NCBI GenBank assembly: GCA_051453625.1
Contig: JBOZIK010000001.1
Coordinates: 101,171,936 to 101,235,935, forward strand
Length of the DNA stretch: 64,000 nucleotides
Direction of reading: 5' to 3'
DNA from: Welwitschia mirabilis
Lineage: Eukaryota; Gnetophyta; Gnetopsida; Welwitschiales
This document shows, one piece after another, positions 1 to 10,925 of the stretch. The position numbers and the translations under genes are program-made. Position 1 is the stretch's first letter. Each line of letters begins with the position of its first letter. The notes under the pieces are model-generated. The model had not been told where the DNA came from and made no database searches. It was given only the letters and a program-made list of their open reading frames with translations.

Positions 1-31
1 TCAATCCACAGCCAAGAGCTTTGATACCCCT
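1..31 (-). other. Primer-binding site and leader of a left-hand copia copy
   Basis: Read on the minus strand, the bases just after the LTR give GGGGTATCAAAGC, close to the tRNA-iMet primer-binding site TGGTATCAGAGC used by plant copia elements. The same leader follows the other LTR at 5092-5119. It means that internal sequence of a further element starts here and continues left of the window. The LTR at 32-326 therefore serves two elements. Confidence 0.6.
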
Positions 32-326
32 TCTTAGAAAACAACAAGCAAAAATAGCAAAGAGAACTAGAAGCAGATTCAACAAGGTCTAAGAACTCAA
101 ACAATGCAAAACTCTTTATTAGGATAACCAAAAGCCTCTTGTACATCTTCCCAACCCATGCTTTGCTTTTCTATACTCATTTTAAAGCTTCAACCCTAAA
201 AAAAACTTAACATTGACTCAACTCCCAACACACATAACTTACCAAAGATAACTCCTACCACTNNNNNNNNNNCCAAGTAAAAGGAACATAATAAAAAGGC
301 TATGATTTGGTTTTACTTTTCTAACA
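32..326 (-). repeat. Copia LTR shared by two tandem elements
   Basis: About 295 bp including a 10-N gap. On the minus strand it starts TGTTAG next to a polypurine tract (327-342) and ends next to a primer-binding site (1-31). It aligns along its whole length with the LTR at 5120-5432, sharing stretches such as AACCCATGCTTT. Having a polypurine tract on one side and a primer-binding site on the other marks it as 3' LTR of the element to the right and 5' LTR of one to the left. Confidence 0.7.
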
Positions 327-342
327 TTCTCCCACTTGAGGA
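327..342 (-). other. Polypurine tract of the gag-only copia element
   Basis: The minus strand reads CCTCAAGTGGGAGAA directly before TGTTAG of the LTR. CAAGTGGGAGA next to TGTTAG is the usual plus-strand priming site of plant copia elements. It fixes the 3' end of the internal region. Confidence 0.7.
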
Positions 343-1930
343 AAAATCTGATTAGTCTTCAAATAAACAAGATCGCCATCAACAAATAGTAATGAATGGC
401 AATACCACCATAATTTATGAGGAACATCCCCGAACAAGAACATCCAACTAAGTCTAGGCCTCCTCAAGGCAAACAAACAAAAGATAGTACCTGTTGGGCA
501 CTAACACGGTCCCTGGCTGCTAGGGAACCCCTCTTTCTTCCTTTTCCATCTTACCCTCTTTTCTATCACCTTCTTTTTTCCTTCCTTTTCTCCTTCTTTC
601 TACTTCCTCCTCTCTCCCTTTTTCTTCTTTTTCTATCCTTTCACCCCTTTCCTTCTTTCCCCTCCTCCTCCTTTCTCATTTCCTTCTCAACCCGACTGAA
701 TTCGATAGCCAAGGCATGGAATCCAGGAACCTTCCACACCTTAGAAAAGAACCTCCACTCTGGTTCTAGGACCCAGCCTCCTCCTGCATCCCTCCTAGGC
801 AACAACTCTTTGTTTCGAAGGTCTAGTATCAACTCCAACCACTACAACTCACTATTTTGCTTTCAACCACCAACCTGTTGACTCCATTAGAAGGACAGTC
901 TTCAAGTAGCATCCTCTTCTCTAGGATCCCTTTTCTCTAGTCTCTAGCATAGCATCCCTTTACTCAATCTTCTCCTTAGGCTATATCATCCTCAAAGACA
1001 TAGTTTTTCAAACAAGGCCATCCTCTTTAACTCCTTGTCTAGCTTCCTTCACCAAGGGCATGATCATTCGATTCACTTCACTACATCAGCTTCCGAAGAG
1101 TTCTAAGGTTGCATCAAATCCTTAGGACACACCCAACTCAAGTGAGCCTGCTAGCAACATTACACCAAAAGGTGAGCACTAGTCTGATGACTAGTTAGGT
1201 GATCATTGTTCTAGTGGAGTAATCCTCTCTAACACCACCAAGGACTAACCAACCATTTCATCACTGCTCTAACAGTCTTCCAAGTCCTATTTCACTATTA
1301 GGATCCTATCTAGCTCAAAGGCAACAAAAACAATGTAAACAGCAGCAAGACACAACTAGTGTCTTACCATCGCCTTTTCCCTTTCTTTTTCTTCTATCTC
1401 ACTCCCTCTTCTCTACCTCCCATCTCTCCCACTTGTACGTCTCTATATCTGGGAGACCCTCTCTACATTTTCTCTCTGTTTCCTTGTCACTCTCTAGCAT
1501 TGTAAAAGAATATCTATTAGATTGGACTCCCTCTTCCTCCTATACTAGGTAGTGATCTCTACTTCCCTAAGAAGATCTCTCCTCTAGACTCTAAGTCAAC
1601 TGACAATTTCATCTCCTTTGCAAGGAAGACTCCTAAAAACAATGGAAGGAGCCTCTCCCATATGCACATCTCCTTGTCAATTTTAGTGTTTTCTCATTAT
1701 GCTTGTAATAGGATGTTTTAATTATATGTTTTTGCATTGCATTAGTCCTCGCCTCTTCTCGACTAGGAGAGACCTATTTACACCTCCTCCTCTTCGTTAA
1801 TGGGGAAGAGCATTATCATGGTTTTTCAGAGAAATATCAATAATGAGTTGTGTTCTTTTCTCATCACTTTGTTCCTTACTCTCTGTAAATATAGCAAAGA
1901 AGAAGGAGGACCTTTTCTCAAGCAACCTCC
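343..1930 (-). other. Non-coding internal region of the copia element
   Basis: This is where pol should lie if the element were autonomous. Instead it is strongly pyrimidine-rich on plus (TTCCTTTTCTCC-type runs at 535-690 and 1375-1500), hence purine-rich on the sense minus strand, with stops in all frames that I read. The open frame on plus at 417-881 is a by-product of this composition (runs of Phe, Leu, Ser, Pro). I see no domain in it. Confidence 0.5.
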
Positions 1931-1933
1931 TTC

Positions 1934-1935
<2 letters not shown>

Positions 1936-1977
<42 letters not shown>

Positions 1978-1982
1978 ATGCA

Positions 1983-2014
<32 letters not shown>
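1936..2014. repeat. Compound (TG)n-(AG)n microsatellite
   Basis: About 20 TG units, a short GCATGCATG interruption, more TG, then about seven AG units. The second internal unit has an equivalent poly-T/TG/AG tract at 3504-3570 just before the same CCTTTGATCC sequence, so the microsatellite is an ancestral part of the duplicated unit. Confidence 0.9.
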
Positions 2015-2015
<1 letters not shown>

Positions 2016-3403
2016 CCTTTGATCCTACATAGAGGAAGATCATCCTCCTAGTGTACCCTTCCTTATCCCTTTCTGAAGAGCTTAGCCCACTCTCTCAAAG
2101 CCTTAAGAGGAGATCTAAGTGGAACCTCTAATCCCACAGCCCAAGATCTATTCCATACTCTTTGCCTAGCACCCTAGGACAACCTGAAGAACAAATCCTC
2201 CCTTAGGAAGTCTTCCACCGTCTCCCATCCTTACCTCTTCTGTTTCCTTTTCTTTACCTTTTACACTATGAGGTATTACCCCAAAGGCCTTGTCCATGTT
2301 CTACCCTTGTTGCTCGGTAACTCTATACCTGAGGGAGATCACTTTGGGTACCTAACTTTCAGCAACCTTCTCAAACAAGTCCAGGACCTCACCCTGCAAA
2401 GCGGACGTTGTTGCCTTTCCAAGCCTATACCAAATCAAAACTAACATGTGGAACCTTCAAAAATGCCTAAGTATGTATTCTTGAACTAGTTGGCAACAAC
2501 AAGACATACACCACGCAAGACGAACACCAGCGAGTGCGCAAAGAACTCCCACTAGCTATAGCTTATGGTCCCTAGAGATGGTACGTAGGCCATCAGCATC
2601 AAAGCACATCTTCCTCTATGGAATCAAGACCACCCTATCCTAAAGTTTCAGGGTTAATCTTACTAGAGAAGGCAACATCCTTCTTGAGCTCAGGCCGATT
2701 CTTTTTCATGTTTCCAAGTTCCTTGCAATGCCAGCATCTCAGAGGTTTCCTTTTGGCTTGCACCCCCCTCCTCCTAACACCCAAAGCCTCAACTATAGAT
2801 GAACCATCAATACTGGCTAAATGGCGAAGCTCCTCAACCAAAATAGCACTAATGGTCTCTTCAAAGTTGGGCACAACTAGAGCATTACTACTAACTGCCA
2901 CAACAAGGTTGTTCCATGATTCAAGCAACAAACTCAAAGAAGTCACTAGTTTATCCTCATCAAACAATGACAAACTGTTGTAGATAATGGGTCATGCTGT
3001 CATCTATTCAAGTTTCATATCATCCAACTTCCAATGGAGAGAAAAACTGATTTGTAACTATTTTCACCTAGTAGAGATTCTTTGACTTCCTCCACAAGCC
3101 TCGTGCATTCTTTCATCCTACACATATGCAAGAATTGAATCATTTAGACATCGTCAGGTAACAGCGAAAGCTTTATGGTCCAACTTGGCCCATTTATCTG
3201 AAGACATAGAACTTGGTCTTTGAGAGGATCCCTATATGGACAGCACCATCTCTCAGCCATACAAAAGGTCTTCTACCTTCAAATCCAAAGCTTATAGTTC
3301 CTGCCATCAATTTCTTCCACCAGAACAACATTCTTCTCCATGTTGCATGCCTCCCCTCCCAAAATAGGAATCATGAGTCGACAATTTATAAATCTACCTC
3401 AAA
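1950..3403 (-). repeat. Internal tandem duplication, unit 1
   Basis: Direct repeat of 3538-4957. Both units run from the TG/AG microsatellite through the flank beginning CCTTTGATCCTACATAGAGG, the gag fragment, and a leader ending near CCAAAATAGGAATCATGAGT. Unit 1 ends at the 100-N gap 3404-3503. Substitutions and small indels are scattered throughout. Confidence 0.85.
2635..2973 (-). pseudogene. Copia gag C-terminal fragment, unit 1
   Basis: An open stretch of 112 codons. It shows the copia gag pattern: a helical segment with LLLESWNNLVVAVSS, the NFEETISAILVEELRHL motif that aligns with the conserved gag 'EEL' segment, a basic linker, and a degraded zinc knuckle. The knuckle reads CWHCKELGNMKKNR, so the CX2CX4HX4C pattern has lost its His (Asn) and its last Cys (Arg). 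The upstream half of gag is broken by stops. Gag would normally package element RNA in the cytoplasm; this copy could not bind zinc properly. Confidence 0.7.
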
Positions 3404-3537
3404 NNNNNNNNNNNNNNNNNNNNNNNNNNNNNNNNNNNNNNNNNNNNNNNNNNNNNNNNNNNNNNNNNNNNNNNNNNNNNNNNNNNNNNNNNNNNNNNNN
3501 NNNTTTTTTTCTTTGTTTTTTTTTTTTTTTTTTTTTT

Positions 3538-4957
3538 TGTGTGTTTGTGTGTGTGAGTGAGAGAGCGAGACCTTTGATCCTACATAGAGGAAGATCATCC
3601 TCCTTGTGTATCCTTCCTCATCCCTTTCTGAAGAACTTAGCCCACTCCCTCACAGCCTTAAGAGGAGATCTAACTTGAACCTCTAATCCCACAGCCCAAG
3701 ATCTATTTCATACCCTTTGCCTAGTACCCTAGGGCAACCTGAAGGACAAATCCTCCCTTAGGAAGTCCTCTACCCTTCTCCCATCCTTTACCCTTCTATT
3801 TCCTTTTCTTTACCTTTTACACTATGAGGTATTACTAGTAGGCCTTGACCACACCCTAGCCTTGTTCCCCGATAACTTTTTATGTTGAGGGAGATCACTT
3901 TGGGTACCTAACTTCCAACAACCTTCTAAAACAAGCCCACGACCTCACCCTACAAAGGGGACATTGTTGCCTTTCCAAGCCTATAATAAATCAAAACAAA
4001 CAGGTGCAACCTTCAAAAATGCCCAAGCATGTAGTCTTGAACTAGTTGGCAACAATAAGACATACACCAAGCAAGACGAACACTAGCGAATGCGCAAAGA
4101 ACTCCCACTAGCTATAGCTTATGATCCCTAGAAATGGTACCTAGGCCATCAGCATCAAAGCACATCTTCCTTTATGGAACCAAGACCAACCTATCCAAAA
4201 GTTTTAGGGTCAATCTTACTAGAGAAGGCAACATCCTTCTTAAGCTTGGGTTAATTCTTTTCATGTGGCCAAGTTCCTCGTGATGCTAGCATCTCAGAGG
4301 TTTCCTTTTGGCCTGCTCCCCCCTCCTCCTAACAACCAAAGCCTCAACTATAAATGAACCATCCACATTGGCTAAATGACAAAGCTCTTTGGCCAAAATA
4401 GTGCTAACTGTCTCTTCAAAGTTTAGCACAACCAGAGCATTACTACTTACCACCGCCACAATTTTGTTCCATGATTGAAGCAACAAACTCAAAAAAGTCA
4501 CTGGTTTATCCTCATCGGATACTTTTGCCCTAATTACAGTCATTTGTACAATGACAAAGTTAAACTGTTGTAGATATGGGTCATGTTGTCATGTACTTTA
4601 GGTTTCATATCATCCAACTTCCAATAGAGGAAGAAACTGATTCGTAACTATTTTCGCCTAGTAAAGATTCTTTGACTTCTTCCACAAGTCATGCATAGTC
4701 TTTCATCCTACACATATGCAAGAATTGAATCACTTAGACATCATCAGATAACAGCCAAGGCTTTGTGGTCCAACTTGGCCGATTTATCTGAAGACATAGA
4801 ACCTGGTCTTTGAGAGGATTCCTATATGGACAGCACCAAATGTCAGTCATGCAAAAGGTCTTCTACCACCAGAACAACATTCTTCTCCATGTTGCATGCT
4901 CCCCACCTTCCCAAAATAGGAATCATGAGTCTACAAATTAAAATTCTGCCTCAAAAT
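3538..4957 (-). repeat. Internal tandem duplication, unit 2
   Basis: Direct repeat of 1950-3403 (see that entry). It begins in a poly-T/TG tract directly after the 100-N gap and continues beyond 4957 into the true 5' leader and primer-binding site, so unit 2 lies next to the 5' LTR and is the original position of gag. Confidence 0.85.
4286..4543 (-). pseudogene. Copia gag fragment, unit 2
   Basis: An 85-codon open stretch parallel to the one at 2635-2973, with EDKPVTFLSLLLQSWNKIV and NFEETVSTILAKELCHL. It runs out of frame at the start of the zinc knuckle (ends ...KPLRC). Upstream on minus (4550-4800) the frame is broken but still recalls gag (RMKDYA, KESLLGENSYESV). Together with 2635-2973 it shows that gag was duplicated inside one element. 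Confidence 0.65.
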
Positions 4958-5104
4958 GAGCCACCAAAAGCAACACACCATACCCTAGTTGCTTTGCTTG
5001 CTCGCTTCACTTGTTTGACTCCACCATCTTCCTCTACTTGCCGGCACATGGGGCTATTGACAAACTATTGCAAGAAAACACTCATGTTTCAATCCACAAC
5101 CAAG

Positions 5105-5119
5105 AGCCCTAATACCACT
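5105..5119 (-). other. Primer-binding site of the gag-only copia element
   Basis: The minus strand reads AAGTGGTATTAGGGC directly after the LTR end CCTAACA. Ten of twelve bases match the tRNA-iMet site TGGTATCAGAGC. Confidence 0.7.
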
Positions 5120-5432
5120 TGTTAGGAAACAACAAGTGATAATAGCAAAGAAAATTACAAGCAAATTCAACAAGGTTTACAAGCTCCAAGAATGCAAAAC
5201 TCTTTGTTAAAACAACCAAAAGCCTTTTATACATCTTTCCCAACCCATGCTTTCCTTTTATAGACTCATTTTAGCATTTCAACCCTAAAAAACCTTAACA
5301 TTGACTCAACTCTCAATCCACCTAAGTTACATGAAAATAACTTTTACAACTTTATGAGGGTAAAGACCTTTTACAGTAATTAAAAGGAACATAGCAAAAA
5401 AGGGAGGATTTGGTTTCACTTTTCTCGCAACA
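5120..5432 (-). repeat. 5' LTR of the gag-only copia element
   Basis: About 313 bp, matching 32-326. On minus it starts TGTTGCGAG near 5432 and ends CCTAACA at 5120. No polypurine tract follows on its right side, so this is the outer end of the tandem array. A target-site duplication cannot be tested because the left end of the array is off the window. Confidence 0.65.
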
Positions 5433-6249
5433 AAACACAACCTTGAAAAGGAAAACGTAGAACAAAAGGAGCTAATAGAAATGAGAAAGATTTGTAACTG
5501 AAGGAGCAAACCAACTAATGTAAGAGTTGAAAGGAAAAGAAAACAACAATCATCTTATAGCCCTTACGAATATAGACAAGGTGGTAGAGATGTTTACCAC
5601 ACGAAAGACACCTAAGACATCTCAAAAGTCAAATGCAACCTCGTCACCCTCTTCCAATGATGATGATATAGATTAAGATATCGCTAAAGTGAGAGCCTTT
5701 CCTTAAATAATGTCCTCTTTCTACTCATCTAATGCATTTTATTTCCTTGAGGCTTTTGTGTGTGTAAATGTCAAAGATCATAAAAAGTATATTTTCTTTT
5801 TAAAAAAGATGTTAGAAGTTTAATAGAATAAATACATATTCTTCTCGTAGTTAGGCTTTATTTTGAAATTGTTATATACATAAATGCACATAAAATCAGG
5901 AACGATAACACATCTAACCTACCTCTAATATTCTTGCTTGTGGGAAGATATTCTTAACTCCATATCACAAGCTCTGTAGTTAAAGAACACTATCTTCCAT
6001 AGAAACCAAACTAAATGTTCTAAATAAAACAAAAAAGTTGCAGTTGTTCACAACTCCACATAATGAAATCTATGGCACCTAGAGTTTTAGCTTGAAGAAT
6101 TCATTAGTGAATCAAAAGCTACAATGCAAATTGTAAGTTGTACCACCCTAGCAAGTCCCAGGAATGAAAATAAGTAGAGACAAAAAGTGAAGAAAATTAT
6201 AGCTCAATGATAGTAGTATTCACAATAGCACATGAAGAAAATATTATGA
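5433..6249. other. No recognisable gene
   Basis: A+T-rich DNA between two copia remnants. The N-terminal part of the plus-strand RT at 6250 should lie here, but I could not recognise the catalytic YVDD segment. I see no promoter, RNA gene or exon. Confidence 0.4.
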
Positions 6250-6950
6250 CTTTCTGACATGCAAAATGCCAAACTAGTAACTGTGCCATTCACTTCCCAA
6301 TTAAAGTGATTTAAAGAGTGTTGTTTAATACTAAAAAGGAAGTTGAACACACAAAGAGTTCCCTATACACCATCTATGGGAAACTTGATGTGTGTCATCA
6401 TCTCCACTAAACCCCATGCAACTTTGTGTGTTGGTAGGGGTGATGCCAAATGGATCTGCAAGTATTTGCGTTATACACCGAAAGATTGCTTTCCTTCTTT
6501 CCCCTGCCCCCCGATGGGGATGGAGTGAAGTAAGGTATAACGATGCAAGTGCTACATATTTAGATGCTAATGTGGTGGATGATCTACATGGAAAATGATT
6601 CACCCAAAGATATATATATTTTTTCTTTGGAATGATGTTGTGAGTTGGATCTCTAGACTTCCAAAAAAAAATGCAGAATTTACCAAGCACGTTATTACTA
6701 TTGAAGGTAGCAAGAAGGTGATCTAGTAAGAGCAATTCTTGAAGGCATTGGGTACAAATATAGTATTAGAAATTCTTCTATGATAGTAAAGTGCTATATT
6801 CTTCTAGAACAATAGCCTTCCATTTTCAAAGAAAGCGTGTTGATGTTCAATATCACTTAATTCAAACACTTTTGGAAAAAGGTTGTTATAGCTTGTTAAA
6901 AGTGGCACCTTGAAGTTCCCAACAGAGTAGATGACTAAATGCAATGAAGT
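6250..6950 (+). pseudogene. Ty1/copia RT C-terminus and RNase H (decayed)
   Basis: Read across several frames on plus, the order of copia landmarks is kept. DFLTCKMPN resembles the 'RFNMQDCKP' segment. VPYTPSMGNLMCVIIS resembles the conserved 'VPYASAVGSLMYAM' end of RT. YNDASATYLDANVVDD matches the first RNase H strand 'GYVDADWAGD'. VVSWISRLPKKNAEFT matches 'AVSWQSRLQKTVALST'. VDVQYHLIQTLLEKG resembles 'IDVRYHFIREVLEEG'. At least three frameshifts and several stops make it dead. The minus-strand open frame across 6331-6735 is a shadow. Its orientation is opposite to the neighbouring copia pieces, so it is a separate insertion. Confidence 0.75.
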
Positions 6951-7984
6951 TTGGCGTTTCTTTCATGAATCAATGCATTGTAGGATATCTCTAAGGTGCC
7001 AAATTTGATTGACGTGACATAATATTGGACTAACGGAATTGCCTCTTACACATAATCAAGCTCATTAGCATGATAACACTTGATTCAAGAATCATTGTTA
7101 ATTAGGTTTGGTTAGTATTAAAGAGTTTGAAACCCTAGCTCTGAGTATTAACATTCATCTGAGTTAGATAAAGCTTGCAAAATTTTAGAAAACTACATCA
7201 TCATAAAACTTGTATTCTCTCTCTTTCATTTAGTCACACCAGAAAAAACTAGTATTCTTACTGGTTACATTATATGGAAATGGAAATGTTTTATTACATC
7301 CACAGAGATCCATAGGATGTATGGTAAGGAAAACTTTACAAGTCAAAATAATTTGAATACACGCTCAAAGTAATGAATCCACTAACAAGTTCCTCTTTGT
7401 TATTAATGTTTTCACTTTGTGCATAAGAGATCTGTATGCTTGCATGGTTTATTCATTTATCTGCTTAATATCTTTAAGCTTTCAGCATTGTTGTATTGTA
7501 CAATACCCTATACAGGGGACTAGCATCTTTAGCATAAGGCCTTTGCAAAGTCAGTAGTATTTTCTTGCAGAAGCACTAATAATGAACATGCACTAGCATT
7601 AATTAATCAAATCATCATTATAACAAAATAAATATTTGATTGATAGTTTTGTAACAAACCAAAACTGACCAACCTGCCAAACCAGAGCAAGTAGAAGTGA
7701 ACAACATTATTGGCGGAACCTACAAAACACCACAGGTATAAATTAATAAAAGGAAACAAATGGTCATCTAATCAATCATAGAAAAAATGCTGTCCTTTAT
7801 TACTAATGCAAAAGCACATCTTATTTTAAAAATTGCAATAAATACATTGTAAACAGGTCTACAAATATTGCAACAAATAAGACACTTATAACCGACATCA
7901 TATCAACGTTATTAGCAAAATTTTGCCACAAGAACAAAAAGTTTGCTAGATTTCTCATTGTCGCGACAAAGTGTTGCTTTCCAC
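6951..7984. other. No recognisable gene
   Basis: A+T-rich DNA. The 3' LTR of the plus-strand copia remnant would be expected here, but I could not place its ends. I see no conserved coding or RNA feature. Confidence 0.35.
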
Positions 7985-8150
7985 AACAAAAAGGCAAATT
8001 TGGGTGAAATCCCTTGCAAGATAAAAATGGCAAAAGTTCACCCTTAAATGGTGCAATTTCACAATTGTGCATGTAGGGACAGACAAAAGTTGCATTTAAG
8101 AGTAGTATAATAGTGCTATTCGTCCAAACGAGTGACACATTTCTTGCTCT
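7985..8150 (-). pseudogene. Possible BED-type zinc finger of a hAT-family transposase
   Basis: On minus, VTRLDE is followed after a stop by TTLKCNFC and, about 25 codons on, by LQGISP. That order recalls the N-terminal BED finger of plant hAT/DUF659 transposases, where a Cys-x2-Cys pair is followed by an 'HLL...GI..C' segment. Several stops interrupt it, the His ligands are unclear and no dimerisation domain was seen downstream. An open frame of 105 codons overlaps in another frame but has no recognisable features. This could be chance. Confidence 0.3.
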
Positions 8151-8199
8151 GGTGCACCTCCCCTCTTGGCTTTTCCTCCTTCAAGGCTTGGTACTTGAT

Positions 8200-9099
8200 C
8201 ATTCTCCATAATTTTTATATTAGTGGTCACTGAAGACCATGACCCAGTTTTTACTTTCTATTACGCCACTATGTATATTTTGTTAGCCTTTGCTAAGCAA
8301 GTTTTGTGTAGTTAACAAGGATACATTCTATGAAGATGTAACACTTTGAAACACAAAACTATATTTTATTATTGATATGCATTTTACAGCTTATAATTAC
8401 ACTATCTTTATTTGTTATTTGTTTATGACATTGTGTAAGCAAATCAGCAAAGGAGGACATTATGCATGCAAGCCGTATTTTCATAGCAACTTAGCAGGAT
8501 CACAAACACTTTATGCAATTTGTTTTGTGAATCTTACTTTATGACACAAAACTAACATGCTCTTCTTTTATTACAAAGACATTGGGGTGGAAGGAGATGT
8601 CAAAATCAAAAATTTTAGTGACCTTCCTAATTCAGTATGTTCTATTTTCCAGTTTACAACATGGTTCAACATGATTTAAAGCAATCTTAATTTGCCAAAA
8701 CAACTATTGAAATGGCGTCGAAAACTAGCAAGTAGCAAAATCTGGTCTCAACATGAAATAAAGGCCTTGCCAACACACAATGAAATCCAAAATAGTAAAC
8801 TATGTAAATTCCAAAGGTTTACATTGGTATCATTATAAAATTGATGAGAAGCATAAATGTTTTTACATTCATTCAATAAGTACCAACAAGTCGCAATAGG
8901 TTGCTAGTAAATTCATCACATGAATGCACTTAGAAATCTATGTACAGGGTCCAGTATTGCCAGTAGCATCATTGCTTTAGAATAAACTTCTTTAAAAAAT
9001 ATTTGATGGCATGCAACACTAACAGTGGTGACATCATCTTCCTATGTTCTAGGAACAGTTGCACACAAGATATACATAGAAGCCTCCATGGTCCCATGC
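8200..9099 (-). other. Probable decayed copia integrase region
   Basis: This follows a copia protease on minus, so integrase should be here. I could read only weak fragments (for example MEASMYIL, which may match the 'G.LYVL' segment before integrase) and no HHCC or DDE motif. The rest shows nothing recognisable. Confidence 0.3.
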
Positions 9100-9412
9100 A
9101 AGGTAATCATGATTGTTTATCTTCCAGATGCATCAAAAAAACATGAGCCCACATCCAAGTTCAACAAACTATAGAACTGACAATAAGTTCTTTGTGATAC
9201 CAAGCACATGTCAAACGTCTCAAACTGTCGAACACTGACCATTATGTTATTTTTAGCACAATAATGCAAATACCATGAATTGAAACTTCAAGTATATGCA
9301 ATAACGACAACAGCAGATATGCAAGCTTCGTAAGAACTAAAAGCCCTATGATCTAGACAAATCACAAATAACGCACCACTATTGAGAATCCAAACATCAT
9401 TCAGCACATTCT
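9100..9412 (-). pseudogene. Ty1/copia protease domain with mutated active site
   Basis: On minus, DVWILNSGALFVICLDHRAF and then FSSYEAC match the copia aspartic protease start 'WILDSGASFHMCPHRDWFSSYE'. The catalytic Asp of the D-S/T-G triad is Asn here, which should abolish cleavage. Further on, YSLLNLDVGS resembles the 'NLLSLGTLD..G' end of the domain. Stops are present. It lies directly after the gag fragment at 9464-9745 in the same orientation, so gag and protease belong to one element that starts at the LTR 10515-10925. Confidence 0.65.
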
Positions 9413-9463
9413 AGGAAGCATTAACCTATGAATCCAAGTATATAAAAATCAATTCAATATATC

Positions 9464-9745
9464 TTAAGTCTGATTCAAGCTCCCTTGTTTCCAGTCTTTA
9501 GGGTTCTTGCTAGCAGCTTTTCTTTCCTTGTGTTTCTTGAGGGCGTAACAGTCCCTTTTAACATAGCCCTTGTTCTTGCAAAACCAACACTCAATATTTC
9601 TACCATGAAAGACTCCTCTACTCATTTTCCTTTCCCTACATTTATCACATCTCCTACTTCTCCCCCTATCACCAATAGCCAAGGCATTATTAGAAGATTT
9701 TGTTTCTGGCAACCTCTTTTGTGCATCCTAAAAGTAGAAAAGACA
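9464..9745 (-). pseudogene. Ty1/copia gag C-terminus with altered zinc knuckle
   Basis: An open stretch of about 82 codons. It holds SSNNALAIGDRGRSRR, the Arg-rich linker typical of copia gag ('EALAVRGRSK...'), then CWFCKNKGYVKRDC, a CX2CX4HX4C knuckle in which His is replaced by Tyr, and a Lys-rich tail. The role would be nucleocapsid binding of element RNA. The open-frame start at 9712 is an internal Met, and the linker extends upstream in frame to about 9745. Confidence 0.75.
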
Positions 9746-9759
9746 TTATAAAACAAAAT

Positions 9760-10497
9760 AAGAATAATGCTCATGGATGTAGTGATGGCCATCACAATTG
9801 TTGCCCATGTCTACAAAAAATTTAAGATCCCATAACATTTTAAAAGTTCTGTAGTTATAACTTGATACACCTTAAACTTTTTGAAGTTTATAGCCTCATC
9901 TAAATGATCCTATAATGAAAACCCTAGCTTCATCTTTGCACTGAAGGCTTTCTAAGAATCATGAAACTAATTTAAAGTTGATGCCATATAAAATCCTTCA
10001 ACTTTATCCAAAAAATATATAGATCAGATGGATTTGCCAATGAAGCAAAAAAATTTGCTTACATAGGAGCAAATGAAAGACATCGCTTTCACTTTTATCT
10101 TTATGCAAACACCATTTTCCATATCCATGGGCTTTATTGTCCATTATGCTCCTACACAATTCTTCTCACCAAGATATCCTTCATTATTAGACTCCAAATA
10201 CTTCAGTTTTGGTCCACAAGTTTGTCTATCATTTATCGTCTCTCAATTCTCATTGGTTAAAAATTAACCCAAAAGAAAAGGAAAAAAGCACTTCACGAAA
10301 TCAATTATACAGATGCCCTCACTCCGCACCAATGTAGTATGATGTTCCCCTTCACTCACTTCCACAAGTTGCTTGAAGCACAAAGCCACACACATAAGAA
10401 CTCACTCTACTCTACTCACTCAATTCATGGTTAGACGTGTTAGACTCAACTAAACTTCATTCATAGCACCAAAAAGAAGAAGAAGAAGAAAACCAAC
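9760..10497 (-). other. Expected gag N-terminal region, not recognisable
   Basis: Lies between a primer-binding site (10498-10514) and the gag C-terminus on minus, so it should hold the first part of gag. I saw no readable gag motif; it is heavily decayed. Confidence 0.35.
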
Positions 10498-10514
10498 CTC
10501 ACTTTGGTACTAGT
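10498..10514 (-). other. Primer-binding site (decayed)
   Basis: The minus strand reads ACTAGTACCAAAGTGAG directly after the LTR end GCAACA. It matches the tRNA-iMet site at 8 of 12 positions. Confidence 0.5.
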
Positions 10515-10925
10515 TGTTGCAAAAATGGATAGCATCAATAAATAGCAATTAGAACAAAGCATAATCAGCAAGCAAAAGCACACAAGATTTAGATGGTTCA
10601 GTACCTCCTTTTGCACTACATTCATGGAATAGTGTAAAGCTCTTTGTATTAGATCAAATTCCAAGGACACAACACACCCTTGATTGTGTTACAATAGTGT
10701 GTTTTAGCATAGCAATCACAAAACCTACCTCCCCCTCACAAATCTTCCTTATATTCCTTCACATTAGAGTCAACCTTAAAATTCCATTGACCCCTTAAGT
10801 GAATCCTTTAATAACAAAAATGGTCTTTTAGCTAGGTGACTCACCTTTTACATCCATTGGATCTTTAGGCTGAGATCCAACCACAACATGAACAACTTCA
10901 AGATAAGGGACAAGTATGCCTAACA
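10515..10925 (-). repeat. Copia LTR with internal regions on both sides
   Basis: 411 bp. On minus it starts TGTTAGGC after the purine tract CAAGGGGGAAAACAATC and ends GCAACA before a primer-binding site. It leads into the gag and protease at 9.1-9.75 kb. The polypurine tract upstream shows that another element's internal region ends here too, so it is a second shared LTR besides the one at 32-326. Confidence 0.6.

Larger units (their letters stand above)
32..5432 (-). mobile_element. Gag-only (non-autonomous) Ty1/copia LTR retrotransposon
   Basis: Two LTRs (32-326 and 5120-5432) flank an internal region that has a primer-binding site at its right end and a polypurine tract at its left end, so the element reads on minus. 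Only gag remnants are recognisable (4286-4543 and 2635-2973). I found no protease, integrase, RT or RNase H motif between gag and the polypurine tract. This fits the non-autonomous class of plant elements that keep gag and depend on a partner for pol. An internal tandem duplication and one 100-N gap complicate the map, so a lost pol inside the gap cannot be excluded. Confidence 0.6.

Noticed and set aside
641-838. 65-codon open frame on minus in the same tract
   Set aside because: Glu/Lys-rich product of purine-rich sequence, no copia pol motif, not continued on either side.
417-881. 154-codon open frame on plus
   Set aside because: Runs of Phe, Leu, Ser and Pro come from pyrimidine-rich DNA inside a minus-strand copia element; no domain.
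1936-2014. CRISPR-like or regulatory repeat
   Set aside because: Plain dinucleotide microsatellite without spacers.
6331-6735. 134-codon open frame on minus
   Set aside because: The plus strand here reads as copia RT end and RNase H in several consecutive landmarks; the minus frame is a shadow.
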